A DNA stretch of 64,000 bases, from the NCBI RefSeq assembly GCF_024105635.1, contig NZ_WYDQ01000002.1, forward strand, positions 138,881 to 202,880, read 5' to 3'. Of this stretch, positions 41,169 through 51,029 are shown piece by piece; the first letter of the stretch is position 1; each line of letters opens with the position of its first letter. The position numbers and the translations under genes were made by a program. Origin of the DNA: Oceanicola sp. 502str15. GTDB taxonomy: Bacteria; Pseudomonadota; Alphaproteobacteria; Rhodobacterales; Rhodobacteraceae. Under the pieces are notes generated by a model. The model had not been told where the DNA came from and did not search any database. It saw only the letters and a program-made list of their open reading frames with translations.

Positions 41169-41975
41169 TCAGACGTCCCGTTTCATGATCCAGGCGACCG
41201 GCGCGGCGGGGACGAAGCGCCATTTCCTGAGCGGACCGGCCATGACATTGAGGTAATACATCTCGAAGCCGTAGGGAGCGCCGCAGGGGTGGTGGCCGCG
41301 CGGCACGCAGACGACGTCGCCGTCATGCACCGCCATGGTCTCGTTGAGCCGCAGGTCGTCGGTGTAGACCCGCTGGATGCCGAAGCCGTCCTTGGGGTTC
41401 AGCCGGTGGTAATAAGTCTCCTCGAGATAGGTGATGCGCGGATAATCGTCCTCGTCATGCCGGTGGCTCGGATAGGACGACCAGTTGCCATCGGGCGTGA
41501 ACACCTCGGTCACCAGAAGGCTGTCGCAGTAGTCCTCGTTCTCCATCGCGATGTTGTTGATGTGCCGGGTGTTGTTGCCCTTGCCGCGCTGGGTGAGGGT
41601 GATCCCGTCCGGCCCGATCCGCCGCGCCGCGTGCCCGCCCATGCCCGGCGCCGAGCAGACCGCGATTACGCAATCGGTCGTTGCCTCGGCCCGCCAGTCG
41701 GTGCCGTTCGGCAGGTAGAGGCAATGCGGCGGGCTCTTCTCGAACACGTCCATCCGGTCGCCCAACTCGCCCCAGTCCTTGCCGGCGCTCTCGAACGTGG
41801 CCTTGCCCTCGACCATCACGAGGATCACCTCGTTGCTGCCCGTCGCCTCCGCCGCGCTCTCCCCGGCCCGCAGCCGGTAGAGCGAGAACCCCACGTAGCG
41901 CCAGCCGGCCGATTGCGGGGTGATCTCGTGCACCTTGCCGTGGGTGCCGAAGGGGCGCTTGAGAAGGTCAGCCAT
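41169..41975 (-). CDS. iolB: 5-deoxy-glucuronate isomerase IolB
   Basis: A 268-residue cupin-fold isomerase, normal length. Metal/active-site blocks are PSHRHDEDDYPRITYLEETYYHRL (the HxH plus Glu set) and VVCVPRGHHPCGAPYGFEMYYLNVMAG near the C-terminus, where the last His ligand lies. It converts 5-deoxy-glucuronate to 2-deoxy-5-keto-gluconate, the substrate of IolC. It is the last gene of the iol operon, overlapping the small membrane gene by eight bases. Confidence 0.93.
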   Translation of the reverse strand: MADLLKRPFGTHGKVHEITPQSAGWRYVGFSLYRLRAGESAAEATGSNEVILVMVEGKATFESAGKDWGELGDRMDVFEKSPPHCLYLPNGTDWRAEATTDCVIAVCSAPGMGGHAARRIGPDGITLTQRGKGNNTRHINNIAMENEDYCDSLLVTEVFTPDGNWSSYPSHRHDEDDYPRITYLEETYYHRLNPKDGFGIQRVYTDDLRLNETMAVHDGDVVCVPRGHHPCGAPYGFEMYYLNVMAGPLRKWRFVPAAPVAWIMKRDV

Positions 41976-42192
41976 GGTCGTCCTCTTTCGTGGTCGTGTT
42001 CTCGTCCTCGCGGCGCGGATCGGTCCAGACCACGAAGAACTGCCAGATCGCCCAGCCGCCGAGACCGCCGAACAGCACCGCCCAGCCGGGCGAGCCGGTT
42101 GCGTATTCGAAACCGGCCCAGACCAAGCAGATCGCGACGATCAACAGCCGCAGCCAGAGCGGGCGGAAGAACGGGTCCTGTAGATTGAACAT
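41968..42192 (-). CDS. Small two-segment membrane protein in iol operon
   Basis: A 74-residue protein with two hydrophobic stretches (LWLRLLIVAICLVWAGFEYA and WAVLFGGLGGWAIWQFFVVW) and a charged C-terminal tail ending DDHG. The start MFNLQDPFFRPLWLR recurs in related small proteins of inositol operons in this order of bacteria. A membrane location is likely. Function unknown; it could support the inositol transporter. Confidence 0.72.
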   Translation of the reverse strand: MFNLQDPFFRPLWLRLLIVAICLVWAGFEYATGSPGWAVLFGGLGGWAIWQFFVVWTDPRREDENTTTKEDDHG

Positions 42193-42226
42193 GGCACGTC
42201 CTCCCTGTGCTGCCCGGTCCGGCGGG

Positions 42227-43138
42227 TCAACCGCGGCCGGAAATCTCCAGCCCGGACCGCCCGCAGATCTCCACGATGTGCTCGTAGCCCATCTTCGCGT
42301 AGTCGTAGGGCGGCGCCATGGCCGGGTCCTGCTCGGCCTCCACGACGATCCAGCCGGCGTAGTCCATCGCCTTCAGCTTGTCGGTCACGGCCTGGAAGTC
42401 GATGCAGCCCTCGGGATCGCCCGGCACCGTGAAGGCGCCGGCAGCGACCGCATCGAGGAAGCTCCCGTCCGCGGACCTGATCCGGTCCAGCACCGGCTGG
42501 CGCACGTCCTTGTAATGCACGTGGTGGACCCGGTGCGCCCACTTGTCGAGCACGCCCATCACGTCGGCCGCGGCGAAGTGCAGATGGCCGGTGTCGTAGA
42601 GCAGGGTCAGCTCCGGGCCACTGCCCTCCATCAGCCAGTCGATGTCTTCTGCGTCCTCGATGACCGAGCCCATGTGGTGGTGGAACGAGATCGGGACCCC
42701 CTGGTCCATCGACCACTTGGCCAGCTCTGTGAGCCTTTTGGCAAAGGCCGTGATCTCGTCGCGCCCGAGTTTCGGGCGGCGCGAGACCGGTACATCGGCC
42801 GCCCCCTGCACCGTGTTGGAGCACTCGCCGTAGACCACGCAGGGCGCGCCGAGCGCGGCGAACTGCTCCACCTGCCCGGCGATCAGCGCCTTCTCGTCCT
42901 CGACGCCGTTGACCAGCAGGCTGCCGGAGTACCAGCCACCGCACAGCGCCACGCCGTAGCGGTCGAGATAGGCGCGCAGGCCCTCGGTGTCTGCGGGCAT
43001 CCGGCGGCCGCGCTCGACGCCGGCGTAGCCGATCCTCCCCGCGTCCTCCATCGCCCCTTCGGTGGTGTAGGCCGCGGTCAGCTCGGGCAGGTCGTCGTTC
43101 TGCCAGGCGATCAGGGAGATGCCGATCTTGACGCTCAT
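42227..43138 (-). CDS. iolE: myo-inosose-2 dehydratase IolE
   Basis: A 303-residue TIM-barrel enzyme starting MSVKIGISLIAWQNDDLPEL; the longer frame upstream overlaps iolD. Key blocks are GYAGVERGRRMP, WSMDQGVPISFHHHMGSVIE, LLYDTGHLHFAAAD and VHHVHYKDVR, with the His, Asp and Glu metal ligands of the AP-endonuclease-2 fold. It dehydrates 2-keto-myo-inositol to the trihydroxycyclohexanedione used by IolD. It lies 14 bp after the iolD stop in the iol operon. Confidence 0.92.
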   Translation of the reverse strand: MSVKIGISLIAWQNDDLPELTAAYTTEGAMEDAGRIGYAGVERGRRMPADTEGLRAYLDRYGVALCGGWYSGSLLVNGVEDEKALIAGQVEQFAALGAPCVVYGECSNTVQGAADVPVSRRPKLGRDEITAFAKRLTELAKWSMDQGVPISFHHHMGSVIEDAEDIDWLMEGSGPELTLLYDTGHLHFAAADVMGVLDKWAHRVHHVHYKDVRQPVLDRIRSADGSFLDAVAAGAFTVPGDPEGCIDFQAVTDKLKAMDYAGWIVVEAEQDPAMAPPYDYAKMGYEHIVEICGRSGLEISGRG

Positions 43139-43152
43139 GGATCTGTCGTCCT

Positions 43153-44976
43153 TCAGTTGGCGCTCTGGAGCGCGCGTTTCGCCTCGTAGCCCTTGCGGGC
43201 CTCGGTCACTTCGTGGCGTTCCGAGACCTCCGGGACGGCCACGTCCCACCAGGCGCCTCCGACGCCGGTGCCCGGGTAGGGGTCGGTGTCGATGACGATG
43301 ACGGAGGGGATGTCGCGGGCCCGCGCTTCGGCGATCTTGGCCTCGAGGTCGGCGATGCCCTCGGCCTTCACCGCATGCGCCCCCATCGACCCGGCATGGG
43401 CGACGAAGTCGATCTCCGGCTGGGTCTCGACCCGGGCCGAGCTGTAGAGGTTGTTGAACTCCGCCCCGCCGCAGCCCATCTGCAGCCGGTTGATGCAGCC
43501 GTAGCCGCGGTTGTCGGTCAGCACCACGGTGAACGGCACCTTGCGCATCACCGCGGTCGCCAGCTCGGAGTTGGCCATCATGTAGCTGCCGTCGCCGACG
43601 AAGCAGATCACGTCGGCCTCCGGGCGCGCCAGCTTGATGCCCATGGCGCCCGCCACCTCGTAGCCCATGCAGCTGTAGCCGTATTCCATGTGGTAGCCGC
43701 CCTGCGCCGGCCGCCACAGCGTGTGCAGCGCGCCCGGCATGGTGCCGGCGGCGCACATCGCCACGGTCTGCGGCCCGGCCTGGCGCTGCACCGCGCCGAT
43801 CACCTGGGCGTCGGTCGGCAGCCCTTCCGCGTTGGGCGCCGCCATCACCGCATCGGTCGCCGCGTACCAGGCGCTGCGGGCCTCGCCGTCGCGCGCCTCC
43901 CAGCTGGCATCGCCGAGCGCGGCCGAGAGCCTCTCCAGCGCCACCTTGGCATCGGCCACCAGCGAGACCGCCCCGTGCTTGGTCGCGTCGTAGGGCGCGA
44001 CGTTGATCGACACCAGCTTGCGGCCCGGATTTGCGAAGACCGTCCAGCTGCCGGTGGTGAAGTCCTGGAACCGGGTGCCCACGCCGAGCACCAGGTCGGC
44101 CTCCGCGAGCGCGCGGTTGGCCGCGTCGCCGCCGGTCACGCCGGGCGAGCCGAGGTTCAGCGCCTCCTCCCAGTCCACCGCGCCCTTCCCCGCCTGGGTC
44201 TCGCAGAGCGGGATGCCGTGGCGCTTTGCGAAATCCACCAGCGTCCCCTCCGCTCCGGAGTAGATCGCCCCGCCCCCGGCCACGATGACCGGCCGCTTCG
44301 CCGCCTTCAGCGCCGCCGCCACGTCGGCCAGCTCGCGCGGGTCGGGCTCGGGCCGGCGGATTCGCCAGACATTGGGCTCGAAGAACGCTTCGGGGTAATC
44401 ATAAGCCTCCGCCTGCACGTCCTGGCAGAAGGCCAGGCACACCGGCCCGCAGTTGGCCGGGTCGGTCATCACAGCCAGCGCCCGCGGCAGGCAGGTGAGC
44501 AGGTGCTCTGGCCGGGTGATCCGGTCGAAGTAACGCACCACCGGCTTGAAGCAGTCGTTGGCCGAGATCGTGCCGTCGTCGAAGTCCTCGACCTGCTGCA
44601 GCACCGGGTCGGGCCGGCGACCCGCGAAGACGTCGCCGCAGATCATCAGCAGCGGCAGCCGGTTCACATGCGCCAGCGCGGCGGCGGTCACCAGGTTGGT
44701 CGCGCCCGGGCCGATGGAGGTGGTGACGGCCATGGCGCGCCGGCGCTTCATCGTCTTGGCATAGGCGATGGCCGCGTGGGCCATGGTCTGCTCGTTCTGG
44801 CCCCGCCAGGTCGGGACCGCGTCGCGGTAGCGGTGCAGCGCCTCGCCGAGGCCCGCCACGTTGCCATGCCCGAAGATCGCCCAGATGCCCTCGATGAAGC
44901 GCTCGCTCTCTTCGGTGTTCTGCACCGAGAGCCACTTCACCATGGCCTGCGCGGCGGTCAGCCGGACCGTCTTCAT
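43153..44976 (-). CDS. iolD: 3D-(3,5/4)-trihydroxycyclohexane-1,2-dione hydrolase IolD
   Basis: A 607-residue thiamine-diphosphate enzyme, full length. The ThDP-binding motif is FVGDGSYMMANSELATAV with the downstream Asn (LTDNRGYG). The N-terminal domain carries the activating Glu region of the family. It hydrolyses the cyclic dione to 5-deoxy-glucuronate. The ATG overlaps the iolC stop (ATGA), so I reject the long upstream extension. Confidence 0.94.
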   Translation of the reverse strand: MKTVRLTAAQAMVKWLSVQNTEESERFIEGIWAIFGHGNVAGLGEALHRYRDAVPTWRGQNEQTMAHAAIAYAKTMKRRRAMAVTTSIGPGATNLVTAAALAHVNRLPLLMICGDVFAGRRPDPVLQQVEDFDDGTISANDCFKPVVRYFDRITRPEHLLTCLPRALAVMTDPANCGPVCLAFCQDVQAEAYDYPEAFFEPNVWRIRRPEPDPRELADVAAALKAAKRPVIVAGGGAIYSGAEGTLVDFAKRHGIPLCETQAGKGAVDWEEALNLGSPGVTGGDAANRALAEADLVLGVGTRFQDFTTGSWTVFANPGRKLVSINVAPYDATKHGAVSLVADAKVALERLSAALGDASWEARDGEARSAWYAATDAVMAAPNAEGLPTDAQVIGAVQRQAGPQTVAMCAAGTMPGALHTLWRPAQGGYHMEYGYSCMGYEVAGAMGIKLARPEADVICFVGDGSYMMANSELATAVMRKVPFTVVLTDNRGYGCINRLQMGCGGAEFNNLYSSARVETQPEIDFVAHAGSMGAHAVKAEGIADLEAKIAEARARDIPSVIVIDTDPYPGTGVGGAWWDVAVPEVSERHEVTEARKGYEAKRALQSAN

Positions 44977-46898
44977 GCTGCGTCCTCCCTCGCGCCTGCG
45001 CGCGCTTCGTCCCAGATGCGGCAGAGCCGCGTGTAACGCTCGGCCATCTGCGCGACGGCCTCGGCGTCGGTCATCTCGCCCTTCAGCCAGGCCCGTGCGG
45101 CATCGCCGAAGATCGTCCGACCCACCGCGAAGCCTTTCACCAGCGGCTGCCGGGCGGCCAGCGCGAAGCTCTCGGCCAACTCGGCCTCGGGCGCGTCGAG
45201 CCCGAGCACCACGATGCCCCGGGTACGCGGGTCGTTCCGCTCGATGGCCTGCACCGCGTTCTCCCAGGCCGCCCCGGTCCTGAACGGCTCCAGCTTCCAC
45301 CAGTCGGGATAGACGCCGATATCGTAGAACTGCTGGATCAGCTTTGCGCTGGTGCTGTCGTCCACCGGCCCGACCTTCGAGGGGATGATCTCGAGCAGGA
45401 ACTCCAGCCCGTTGCGCCGCGCTGCCGTGAACAGCCGCTTCACCCTCGCCTGCTGCATCTTCCGGGTCTTGTCGTCGTCGTCCGGGTGGCAGAACACCAG
45501 CAGCTTCACCACGTTCTCCCGCGCCCACTCGCGCAGGCGCCCGAGGTCCTCGCCCAGCTCGGGCTCGAACGCGATCGGCCGCGAGCCGGGCAGCTCGGTC
45601 GGCCGGCCGATCCAGAGGCCCGAGCCCGAGGCGCGATGCAGCGCCGCCCGGCCGATGCGGTTGTCGCAGAGGATGCCGTAGCCGGGCTGGCCGCCCTGCA
45701 CCTTCAGCGCCGCGTCGAGGCAGAGCTCCTTGAACGCGCCACCCTTCTTCAGGCTGTAGCCCTCCATCTCTTCCAGCTGCGCCCGGTGGTCGAAGGCGAA
45801 GGTGCGCACGCTCGACCAGTCGCCCCCGGTCACGCGATGCCGGTTGGTCGCCCAGTGGACCTGTTCAAGCTCCACGTCATTGCGCAGGTCCGGCCGGGTG
45901 ATGCCCCGGTCGAAGAAGAACTGCAGCTCTTCCCAGCTCGGATAGGCCGGGGTGCAGCCGTGGCGGCTGACCGCGAAGGCGCCGCAGGCGTTGGCGTATT
46001 TCAGGGCCGTGGGCCAGGGCGCGCCATCGAGCCAGCCCTTCAAGAGCCCGCTCATGAACCCGTCGCCCGCGCCCAGCACGTTGAACACCTCGATCGGAAA
46101 GCCCGGCCCGGTCTGCCCGTCATCGAGGCTGCCCGGGATCTCGCCCTCGAAGGCCACGGCCCCCATCGGCCCGCGCTTGCAGACCAGCGTCGCGGCGCTG
46201 ACCGCACGCACCGCCCGCAGCGCCTCGATGGTATCGGTCGAGCCGCCGGCGATGTGGAACTCCTCCTCGGTGCCCACGATCAGGTCGAACAGATGCAGCG
46301 TGGCCTGCAGGCTCGCCGTCACCTCGGCGCTCTCGGCAAACCGGCTCTCCCCCTCGCCGTGCCCGAGCACGCCCCAGAGGTTCGGCCGGTAGTCGATGTC
46401 GAGCGCGGTCTTGCCGCCGTGCTTGCGGGCCAGATCCAGCGCCTTCAGCACCGCAGCGCGGGTTCGTGGGTGGCTGAGGTGCGTCCCGGTCGGCACCACC
46501 GCCCGCGCCGAGGCGATGAAATCCTCGTCCACGTCCTCCTCGCAAAGCCCCATGTCGGCGCAGTTCTCGCGGTAGAAGATCAGCGGAAACTGCTCCTGGT
46601 CGCGGATCCCGAGGATCACCAGCGCGGTCAGCCGGTCGGGGTCGGTCACCACGCCCTTCGTCTCCACCCCCTCGCGCTTCAGCTGCTCCAGGATGAACCG
46701 CCCCATGTGCTCATCTCCGACGCGCGAAAGCAGCGCCGACTTCAGCCCCAGCCGCGCGGTGCCGCAGGCGATGTTCGTCGGAGACCCGCCGATGTACTTG
46801 TCGAACGAGCCCATGTCCTCCAGCCGCCCGCCGATCTGGGCGCCGTAAAGGTCCACCCCGGCCCGGCCGATGGTGATGACGTCGAGAGTCTTTGCCAT
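44973..46898 (-). CDS. iolC: Bifunctional 5-dehydro-2-deoxygluconokinase / DUF2090 aldolase-like protein
   Basis: A 641-residue fusion. Residues ~1-330 are a PfkB sugar kinase: IGGSPTNIACGTARLGL near the N-terminus and the catalytic NVLGAGDGFMSGLLKGW. Residues ~350-640 are a DUF2090 domain (HRAQLEEMEGYSLKKGGAFKELCLDAA, LEFLLEIIPSK), which is considered an aldolase-type domain for the next step. Kinase phosphorylates 2-deoxy-5-keto-gluconate; the second domain would split the phosphate into malonate semialdehyde and dihydroxyacetone phosphate. This fusion is common in alphaproteobacteria. It explains why no separate iolJ is seen. Confidence 0.92.
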   Translation of the reverse strand: MAKTLDVITIGRAGVDLYGAQIGGRLEDMGSFDKYIGGSPTNIACGTARLGLKSALLSRVGDEHMGRFILEQLKREGVETKGVVTDPDRLTALVILGIRDQEQFPLIFYRENCADMGLCEEDVDEDFIASARAVVPTGTHLSHPRTRAAVLKALDLARKHGGKTALDIDYRPNLWGVLGHGEGESRFAESAEVTASLQATLHLFDLIVGTEEEFHIAGGSTDTIEALRAVRAVSAATLVCKRGPMGAVAFEGEIPGSLDDGQTGPGFPIEVFNVLGAGDGFMSGLLKGWLDGAPWPTALKYANACGAFAVSRHGCTPAYPSWEELQFFFDRGITRPDLRNDVELEQVHWATNRHRVTGGDWSSVRTFAFDHRAQLEEMEGYSLKKGGAFKELCLDAALKVQGGQPGYGILCDNRIGRAALHRASGSGLWIGRPTELPGSRPIAFEPELGEDLGRLREWARENVVKLLVFCHPDDDDKTRKMQQARVKRLFTAARRNGLEFLLEIIPSKVGPVDDSTSAKLIQQFYDIGVYPDWWKLEPFRTGAAWENAVQAIERNDPRTRGIVVLGLDAPEAELAESFALAARQPLVKGFAVGRTIFGDAARAWLKGEMTDAEAVAQMAERYTRLCRIWDEARAGAREDAA

Positions 46899-46907
46899 GG
46901 GGGCTTC

Positions 46908-48017
46908 CTAGACGGCAACGGGACGGCCCAGCGAGGCCGCCATGGCGTGAATGATGCGCTCGATCTTCAGCCCTTCGGCAAAGTCGGGGCCACAGGGCGC
47001 CCCGCCCGCGATGGCCCGGCAGAACTCGCGGGCCTCCACCACCTTCATCTCGTTGAAGCCGAAGTTGTGGCCGGGCGCCGGGCAGAAAGCGCCGAAATCG
47101 GGCTGGTCCGGCCCCGAGAGGTGGCGGGTGAACCCGGCCTCACCCTTCCGGAACACCCAGAGCTCGTTCATGTGCTCCTGGTCGAACACCAGGCTTCCTT
47201 GCGAGCCGTGGACCTCCCATTGCAAGCGGCACTTGCGGCCCCAGGCGGCGCGGCTGGTGGCGAAGGAGCCCTGCGCCCCACTGGCGAAGCGCAGGAGTGC
47301 GAGCGCGTTGTCCTCGTTCTCCACCGCCTTCGGACCGTCGGGCGAGGGGCGCTCGCGGACCACGGTGTCGATCAGGGCGGTGACTTCGGTGATCTCGCCC
47401 ATCAGCGGCAGGATCTGGCTGACCAGGTGGCAGCCCATGTCGCCCAGAACGCCGAGCCCGCCGCCCTCATGGGTCATCCGCCAGCTCCAGGGCAGCTCGG
47501 GGTTGGCGCAGAAATCCTCGTCATAGACCCCGCGAAACGCCCAGGGCGTGCCGATGGCGCCCTCGGCCACCAGTTTGACCGCCGCCTGAAACGCGGGCGA
47601 GCGGGTGTAGTTGTAGCCCATCAGCGTGACCTGACCGGGGCAGGCGGCGGCCAGCGCGGCCATCTCCTCGGCGTCCTTAAGGGTGAGCGACATCGGCTTT
47701 TCCAGCCACACATGCTTGCCCGCCTTGAGCGCCGCCTCCGCCATCGGGCGGTGGAAGGCGTTGGGGGTGGTGATCGACACCACGTCCACCGCCGGATCGG
47801 CCACCGCGGCCTCCCAATCGCTCGTGCCCCGGGCAAAGCCGAATTGCGCCGCCATCTCGGCGGCCTTCTCCTCGGGCGTGTCGATCAGCAGCTCCAGCCG
47901 GGGCGGCGGGCCACCGAAGGCGGTGGCCACGTTGCGCCAGGCCATTGCGTGGCACTTGCCCATGAAGCCGGTGCCGATCAGGGCGACGCCCAGGGGCTCT
48001 TGCGGCATGTCGGTCAT
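46908..48017 (-). CDS. Gfo/Idh/MocA-family oxidoreductase
   Basis: A 369-residue NAD(P)-dependent dehydrogenase. Cofactor motif [10 protein letters not shown] is at about 15-24, the EKP catalytic Lys in WLEKPMSLT, and GDMGCHLV supplies the catalytic Asp/His region. It is distinct from the following iolG (369 versus 336 residues, different motifs), so it likely acts on another cyclitol or on a sugar intermediate, for example the chiro or scyllo form or an amino-inositol. MocA of rhizopine catabolism is a family member. It sits between iolC and iolG in the operon. Confidence 0.85.
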   Translation of the reverse strand: MTDMPQEPLGVALIGTGFMGKCHAMAWRNVATAFGGPPPRLELLIDTPEEKAAEMAAQFGFARGTSDWEAAVADPAVDVVSITTPNAFHRPMAEAALKAGKHVWLEKPMSLTLKDAEEMAALAAACPGQVTLMGYNYTRSPAFQAAVKLVAEGAIGTPWAFRGVYDEDFCANPELPWSWRMTHEGGGLGVLGDMGCHLVSQILPLMGEITEVTALIDTVVRERPSPDGPKAVENEDNALALLRFASGAQGSFATSRAAWGRKCRLQWEVHGSQGSLVFDQEHMNELWVFRKGEAGFTRHLSGPDQPDFGAFCPAPGHNFGFNEMKVVEAREFCRAIAGGAPCGPDFAEGLKIERIIHAMAASLGRPVAV

Positions 48018-48028
48018 CCCGGCCCCTC

Positions 48029-49039
48029 TCAGGCGGCTGCGGCAGAGGCGCCGAGGCGCACCGCCTGCCCGCTGCGCGCCGATTGCAGGGCGGCCTCGGC
48101 CAGCTCCAGCGCGCGCAGCCCGTCGAGCCCGGTGGTGGGCGTGGGGGCGCCTTCAGAGACGGCGGCGATGAAGGCGGCGATCTCGGCGGCATAGGCCTCG
48201 GTGTAGCGGGTCATGAAGAAGTTCAGCAGCGGCGGCTCGGCAAAGCCCTCGGCCCCGGCCACCACGATATTGGCCTCTGCCGTGTTGCGCGCCTGAACCA
48301 TGCCCTTGGAGCCCAGCACCTCGATCCGCTGGTCATAGCCATAGGTCGCGCGGCGGCTGTTGGAGATGGTGCACTGCTTGCCGCTGGCGGTGGTGAGGAT
48401 GACGTTGACGCTGTCAAAGTCGCCCAGCTTGCCGATCTCGGGGTCGGTCAGCACCGAGGCGGAGGCCTGCACTGTCTCGACCTCCTCGCCCAGCAGCCAG
48501 CGGGCGACGTCGAAATCGTGGATGGTCATGTCGCGGAAGATGCCGCCCGAGACCTTGATGTAGCTCGCAGGCGGGGCGCCCGGGTCGCGGGAGGTGATCG
48601 AGATCATCTCCACCTCGCCGATCCGGCCCGCGTCGATGGCGGCCTTCAGTGCGGCAAAATCCGGGTCGAACCGGCGGTTGAAGCCCACCATCAGCGTGCC
48701 GCCTTCGGCCTCCACGGTGGCCAGCGCCTCGCGGACGCGCGGCACCGAAAGATCCACCGGCTTTTCGCAGAACACCGCCTTGCCCGCCTTGGCGAACTGC
48801 TCGATCAGGTCGGCATGGGTGTCGGTCGGGGTGCAGATCACCACGGCATCCACGTCATCGGACCCGGCAATCTCGTCGATCTCCCGGATCTCGCAGCCGT
48901 AGCGCGCGCGCATCTTCTCCGCCGCCTCGGCAAAGGGCTCGGCCATGGCGACGAGGCGGGCGTCCGGGTTGGAGGTGACGGCGCGGGCATGAACCTGCCC
49001 GATGCGCCCGGCGCCGAGAATTGCAAAGCGAACTGTCAT
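48029..49039 (-). CDS. iolG: Inositol 2-dehydrogenase IolG
   Basis: A 336-residue enzyme from [11 protein letters not shown]; a Met four codons earlier is possible, but GGAG six bases before this ATG decides. The NAD motif is [10 protein letters not shown], catalytic Lys lies in FCEKPVDLS, and the inositol-dehydrogenase block [18 protein letters not shown] holds the Asp/His pair. It oxidises myo-inositol to 2-keto-myo-inositol, the first iol step. It follows the transporter genes in the operon. Confidence 0.92.
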   Translation of the reverse strand: MTVRFAILGAGRIGQVHARAVTSNPDARLVAMAEPFAEAAEKMRARYGCEIREIDEIAGSDDVDAVVICTPTDTHADLIEQFAKAGKAVFCEKPVDLSVPRVREALATVEAEGGTLMVGFNRRFDPDFAALKAAIDAGRIGEVEMISITSRDPGAPPASYIKVSGGIFRDMTIHDFDVARWLLGEEVETVQASASVLTDPEIGKLGDFDSVNVILTTASGKQCTISNSRRATYGYDQRIEVLGSKGMVQARNTAEANIVVAGAEGFAEPPLLNFFMTRYTEAYAAEIAAFIAAVSEGAPTPTTGLDGLRALELAEAALQSARSGQAVRLGASAAAA

Positions 49040-49096
49040 TGTGGTCTCCATGGTCCGGCGCGGCCGGGGTGTTGCGCGATAGGGTCGGGCCGCCGC

Positions 49097-49873
49097 TCAG
49101 GCGGCGTCTTCAAACTGCGGCTGGGTCTTGGCGCCGGTGATATAGGCCACCACGTCCTCGCCGGTCACGTCCTTGCCGGTGATGTCGAGGTCGGCACAGA
49201 TCCGACCGCGGCGGAACACCACGATCCGGTCGCAGAGGTCCATCACCTGCCGCATGTTGTGGCTGATGAGAATGAGCGGCTCGCCCTGTTCCTTCAGCGT
49301 ACGGACGATGTTCTCCACCTGCGCCGTCTCCTGCACGCCGAGCGCGGCGGTGGGCTCGTCCATGATGGTGAGCTTGGAGCGGAAGGTCGCGGTGCGGGCG
49401 ATCGCCACGCATTGCCGCTGCCCGCCCGACATCCGTTCGATGGTGCCGCGAATGTTGGGGATCTTCACCCCGGTCTTCTGCAACGCCTCCAGCGTGCGCT
49501 CGCGCATCGCCTTGTAATCGAGGATCGAGAAGGGCCCGAGCTTCAGCTTGAAGACCTCGCGGCCGAGAAAGAGGTTGTCGGGCACGTCGAGCTGATCGGC
49601 GAGCGCCAGGGTCTGGAACACCGTCTCGATGCCCGCGTTCCGGGCGTCCATCGGGTTTTCGAAATGCACCTCCTGCCCGTCGAACACCACGGTCCCCCGG
49701 GTGCGCTGCTCGACGCCGGTGATCTGGCGGACGAAGGTGCTCTTGCCGGCCCCGTTGTCGCCCATGATCGCCACGTGCTCGCCCCGGCGGAGGATGAAGT
49801 TGGCCCCCTCCAGCGCATGGACGCCGCCGTAATGCTTGGTGAGGTCGCGGGTCTCCAGAATGATGTCGGACAT
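49097..49873 (-). CDS. Ribose/inositol-type ABC transporter ATPase, single domain
   Basis: A 258-residue single-domain sugar ABC ATPase. Walker A GDNGAGKS is at 38-45, signature MSGGQRQCVAIARTA, Walker B LTIMDEPTAALG. It is parallel to the module A ATPase in being a single nucleotide-binding domain of FrcA type. It powers import of the cyclitol handled by the iol enzymes. It lies between the permease gene and iolG in the operon. Confidence 0.92.
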   Translation of the reverse strand: MSDIILETRDLTKHYGGVHALEGANFILRRGEHVAIMGDNGAGKSTFVRQITGVEQRTRGTVVFDGQEVHFENPMDARNAGIETVFQTLALADQLDVPDNLFLGREVFKLKLGPFSILDYKAMRERTLEALQKTGVKIPNIRGTIERMSGGQRQCVAIARTATFRSKLTIMDEPTAALGVQETAQVENIVRTLKEQGEPLILISHNMRQVMDLCDRIVVFRRGRICADLDITGKDVTGEDVVAYITGAKTQPQFEDAA

Positions 49874-49884
49874 TGTCTTTCCCC

Positions 49885-50958
49885 CTATGACCGCGACGCG
49901 GCGCGTTGCTGGCGCCACTGGTCGAGCACGACCGCGGCCACGATGATCACGCCTTTCACCATCTCCTGATAGTAGGCGTCGAGCCTGAGGAAGGTGAAGC
50001 CGGAGATGATGACGCCGAAGATCAGCGCACCGAGGACGGTGCCGATGATCGAGCCGCGCCCGCCGGCGAGGGAGACGCCCCCGATGACGGTCATGGCGAT
50101 GGCGTCGAGCTCATACATCACCCCCATGCCCGCCTGTGCGGTGAGGTTCTTGGAACTGAGCACCACGGCGGCCAGGGCGGCCAGGGCGGCGGCGATGGTA
50201 TAGACCAGCACCTTGTGCCGGGCGACCTTGATGCCCGACATCCGCGCCGCATCCTCGTTGGAGCCGATCGCATAGGTGTGCTTGCCATACACGGTGTAGC
50301 GCAGGATCAGGTGAAACAGGATCGCCAGCGCGATGAAGATGAAGACCGGCATCATGCCCGTGCCGATATTGGCGTAGCCCTCTGTCGGAAAGCTGATCGG
50401 CTGGCCCTTGCTCCACCACTTGGCGGCGCCCCGGGCGGCGACCATCATGCCCAGCGTGGCGATGAAGGGCGGAATGCGGGTATAGGCGATGAGCAGCCCG
50501 TTGCAGAGGCCCGCGAACACGCCCACGGCGAGGCCCACCATCACCGGCACGATGGCCGGAAGGTCCATCCACGCCGGCCCGAACATGGCCTTGGGGTTGG
50601 GGTTGCCGTTGACCAGCTCGACCTGGGCGAAGCTCATGGCGATCATCGCCGTGAGGCCCACCACCGAGCCGGGGCTGAGATCGATCCCGCCGGAGATGAT
50701 CACCTGGGTCGAGCCGATGGCGATGATGCCGATGATGGCGACCTGCAGGATGATGATGCGCAGCCGCGCCTCGTTGAAGATGCTGTCGAAGCGGTCGGCG
50801 CTGTCGAACAGGAAGCTCTGGCCCATCAGCAGGGCGCCCAGCAGCTCGAACACCGCGACGATGATGATTAGCGCGATGAGCACATTCATCTCGTTGGGCC
50901 AATGCCGCTTCTTGTGGTCGTATTTCAGACCCCCGATGCCATGCGATGCGTCTGCCAT
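49885..50958 (-). CDS. Ribose/inositol-type ABC transporter permease
   Basis: A 357-residue CUT2 permease with about eight to ten membrane segments. Landmarks are ISGGIDLSPGSVVGLTAMIA, the ATPase-contact loop EDAARMSGIKVARHKVLVYT and VIGGVSLAGGRGSIIGTVLGALIF. A positively charged cytoplasmic N-terminus precedes the first segment. Unlike module A it has a single permease gene, presumably forming a homodimer. Confidence 0.92.
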   Translation of the reverse strand: MADASHGIGGLKYDHKKRHWPNEMNVLIALIIIVAVFELLGALLMGQSFLFDSADRFDSIFNEARLRIIILQVAIIGIIAIGSTQVIISGGIDLSPGSVVGLTAMIAMSFAQVELVNGNPNPKAMFGPAWMDLPAIVPVMVGLAVGVFAGLCNGLLIAYTRIPPFIATLGMMVAARGAAKWWSKGQPISFPTEGYANIGTGMMPVFIFIALAILFHLILRYTVYGKHTYAIGSNEDAARMSGIKVARHKVLVYTIAAALAALAAVVLSSKNLTAQAGMGVMYELDAIAMTVIGGVSLAGGRGSIIGTVLGALIFGVIISGFTFLRLDAYYQEMVKGVIIVAAVVLDQWRQQRAASRS

Positions 50959-51029
50959 GATCTCCCCTCCGCTGCCTCATGGGCCTGGGGAGGGCCGCCG
51001 CCATGGCCGCCCTCCCGCGTTTGCCTGCC

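Noticed and set aside
45486..48194. A 902-codon open frame on the plus strand
   Set aside because: Antisense to iolC and the Gfo/Idh gene, both with catalytic motifs. Composition is shadow-like and no domain is recognisable.
48083..49969. A 628-codon open frame on the plus strand
   Set aside because: Antisense to iolG and the ABC ATPase; no recognisable motif.
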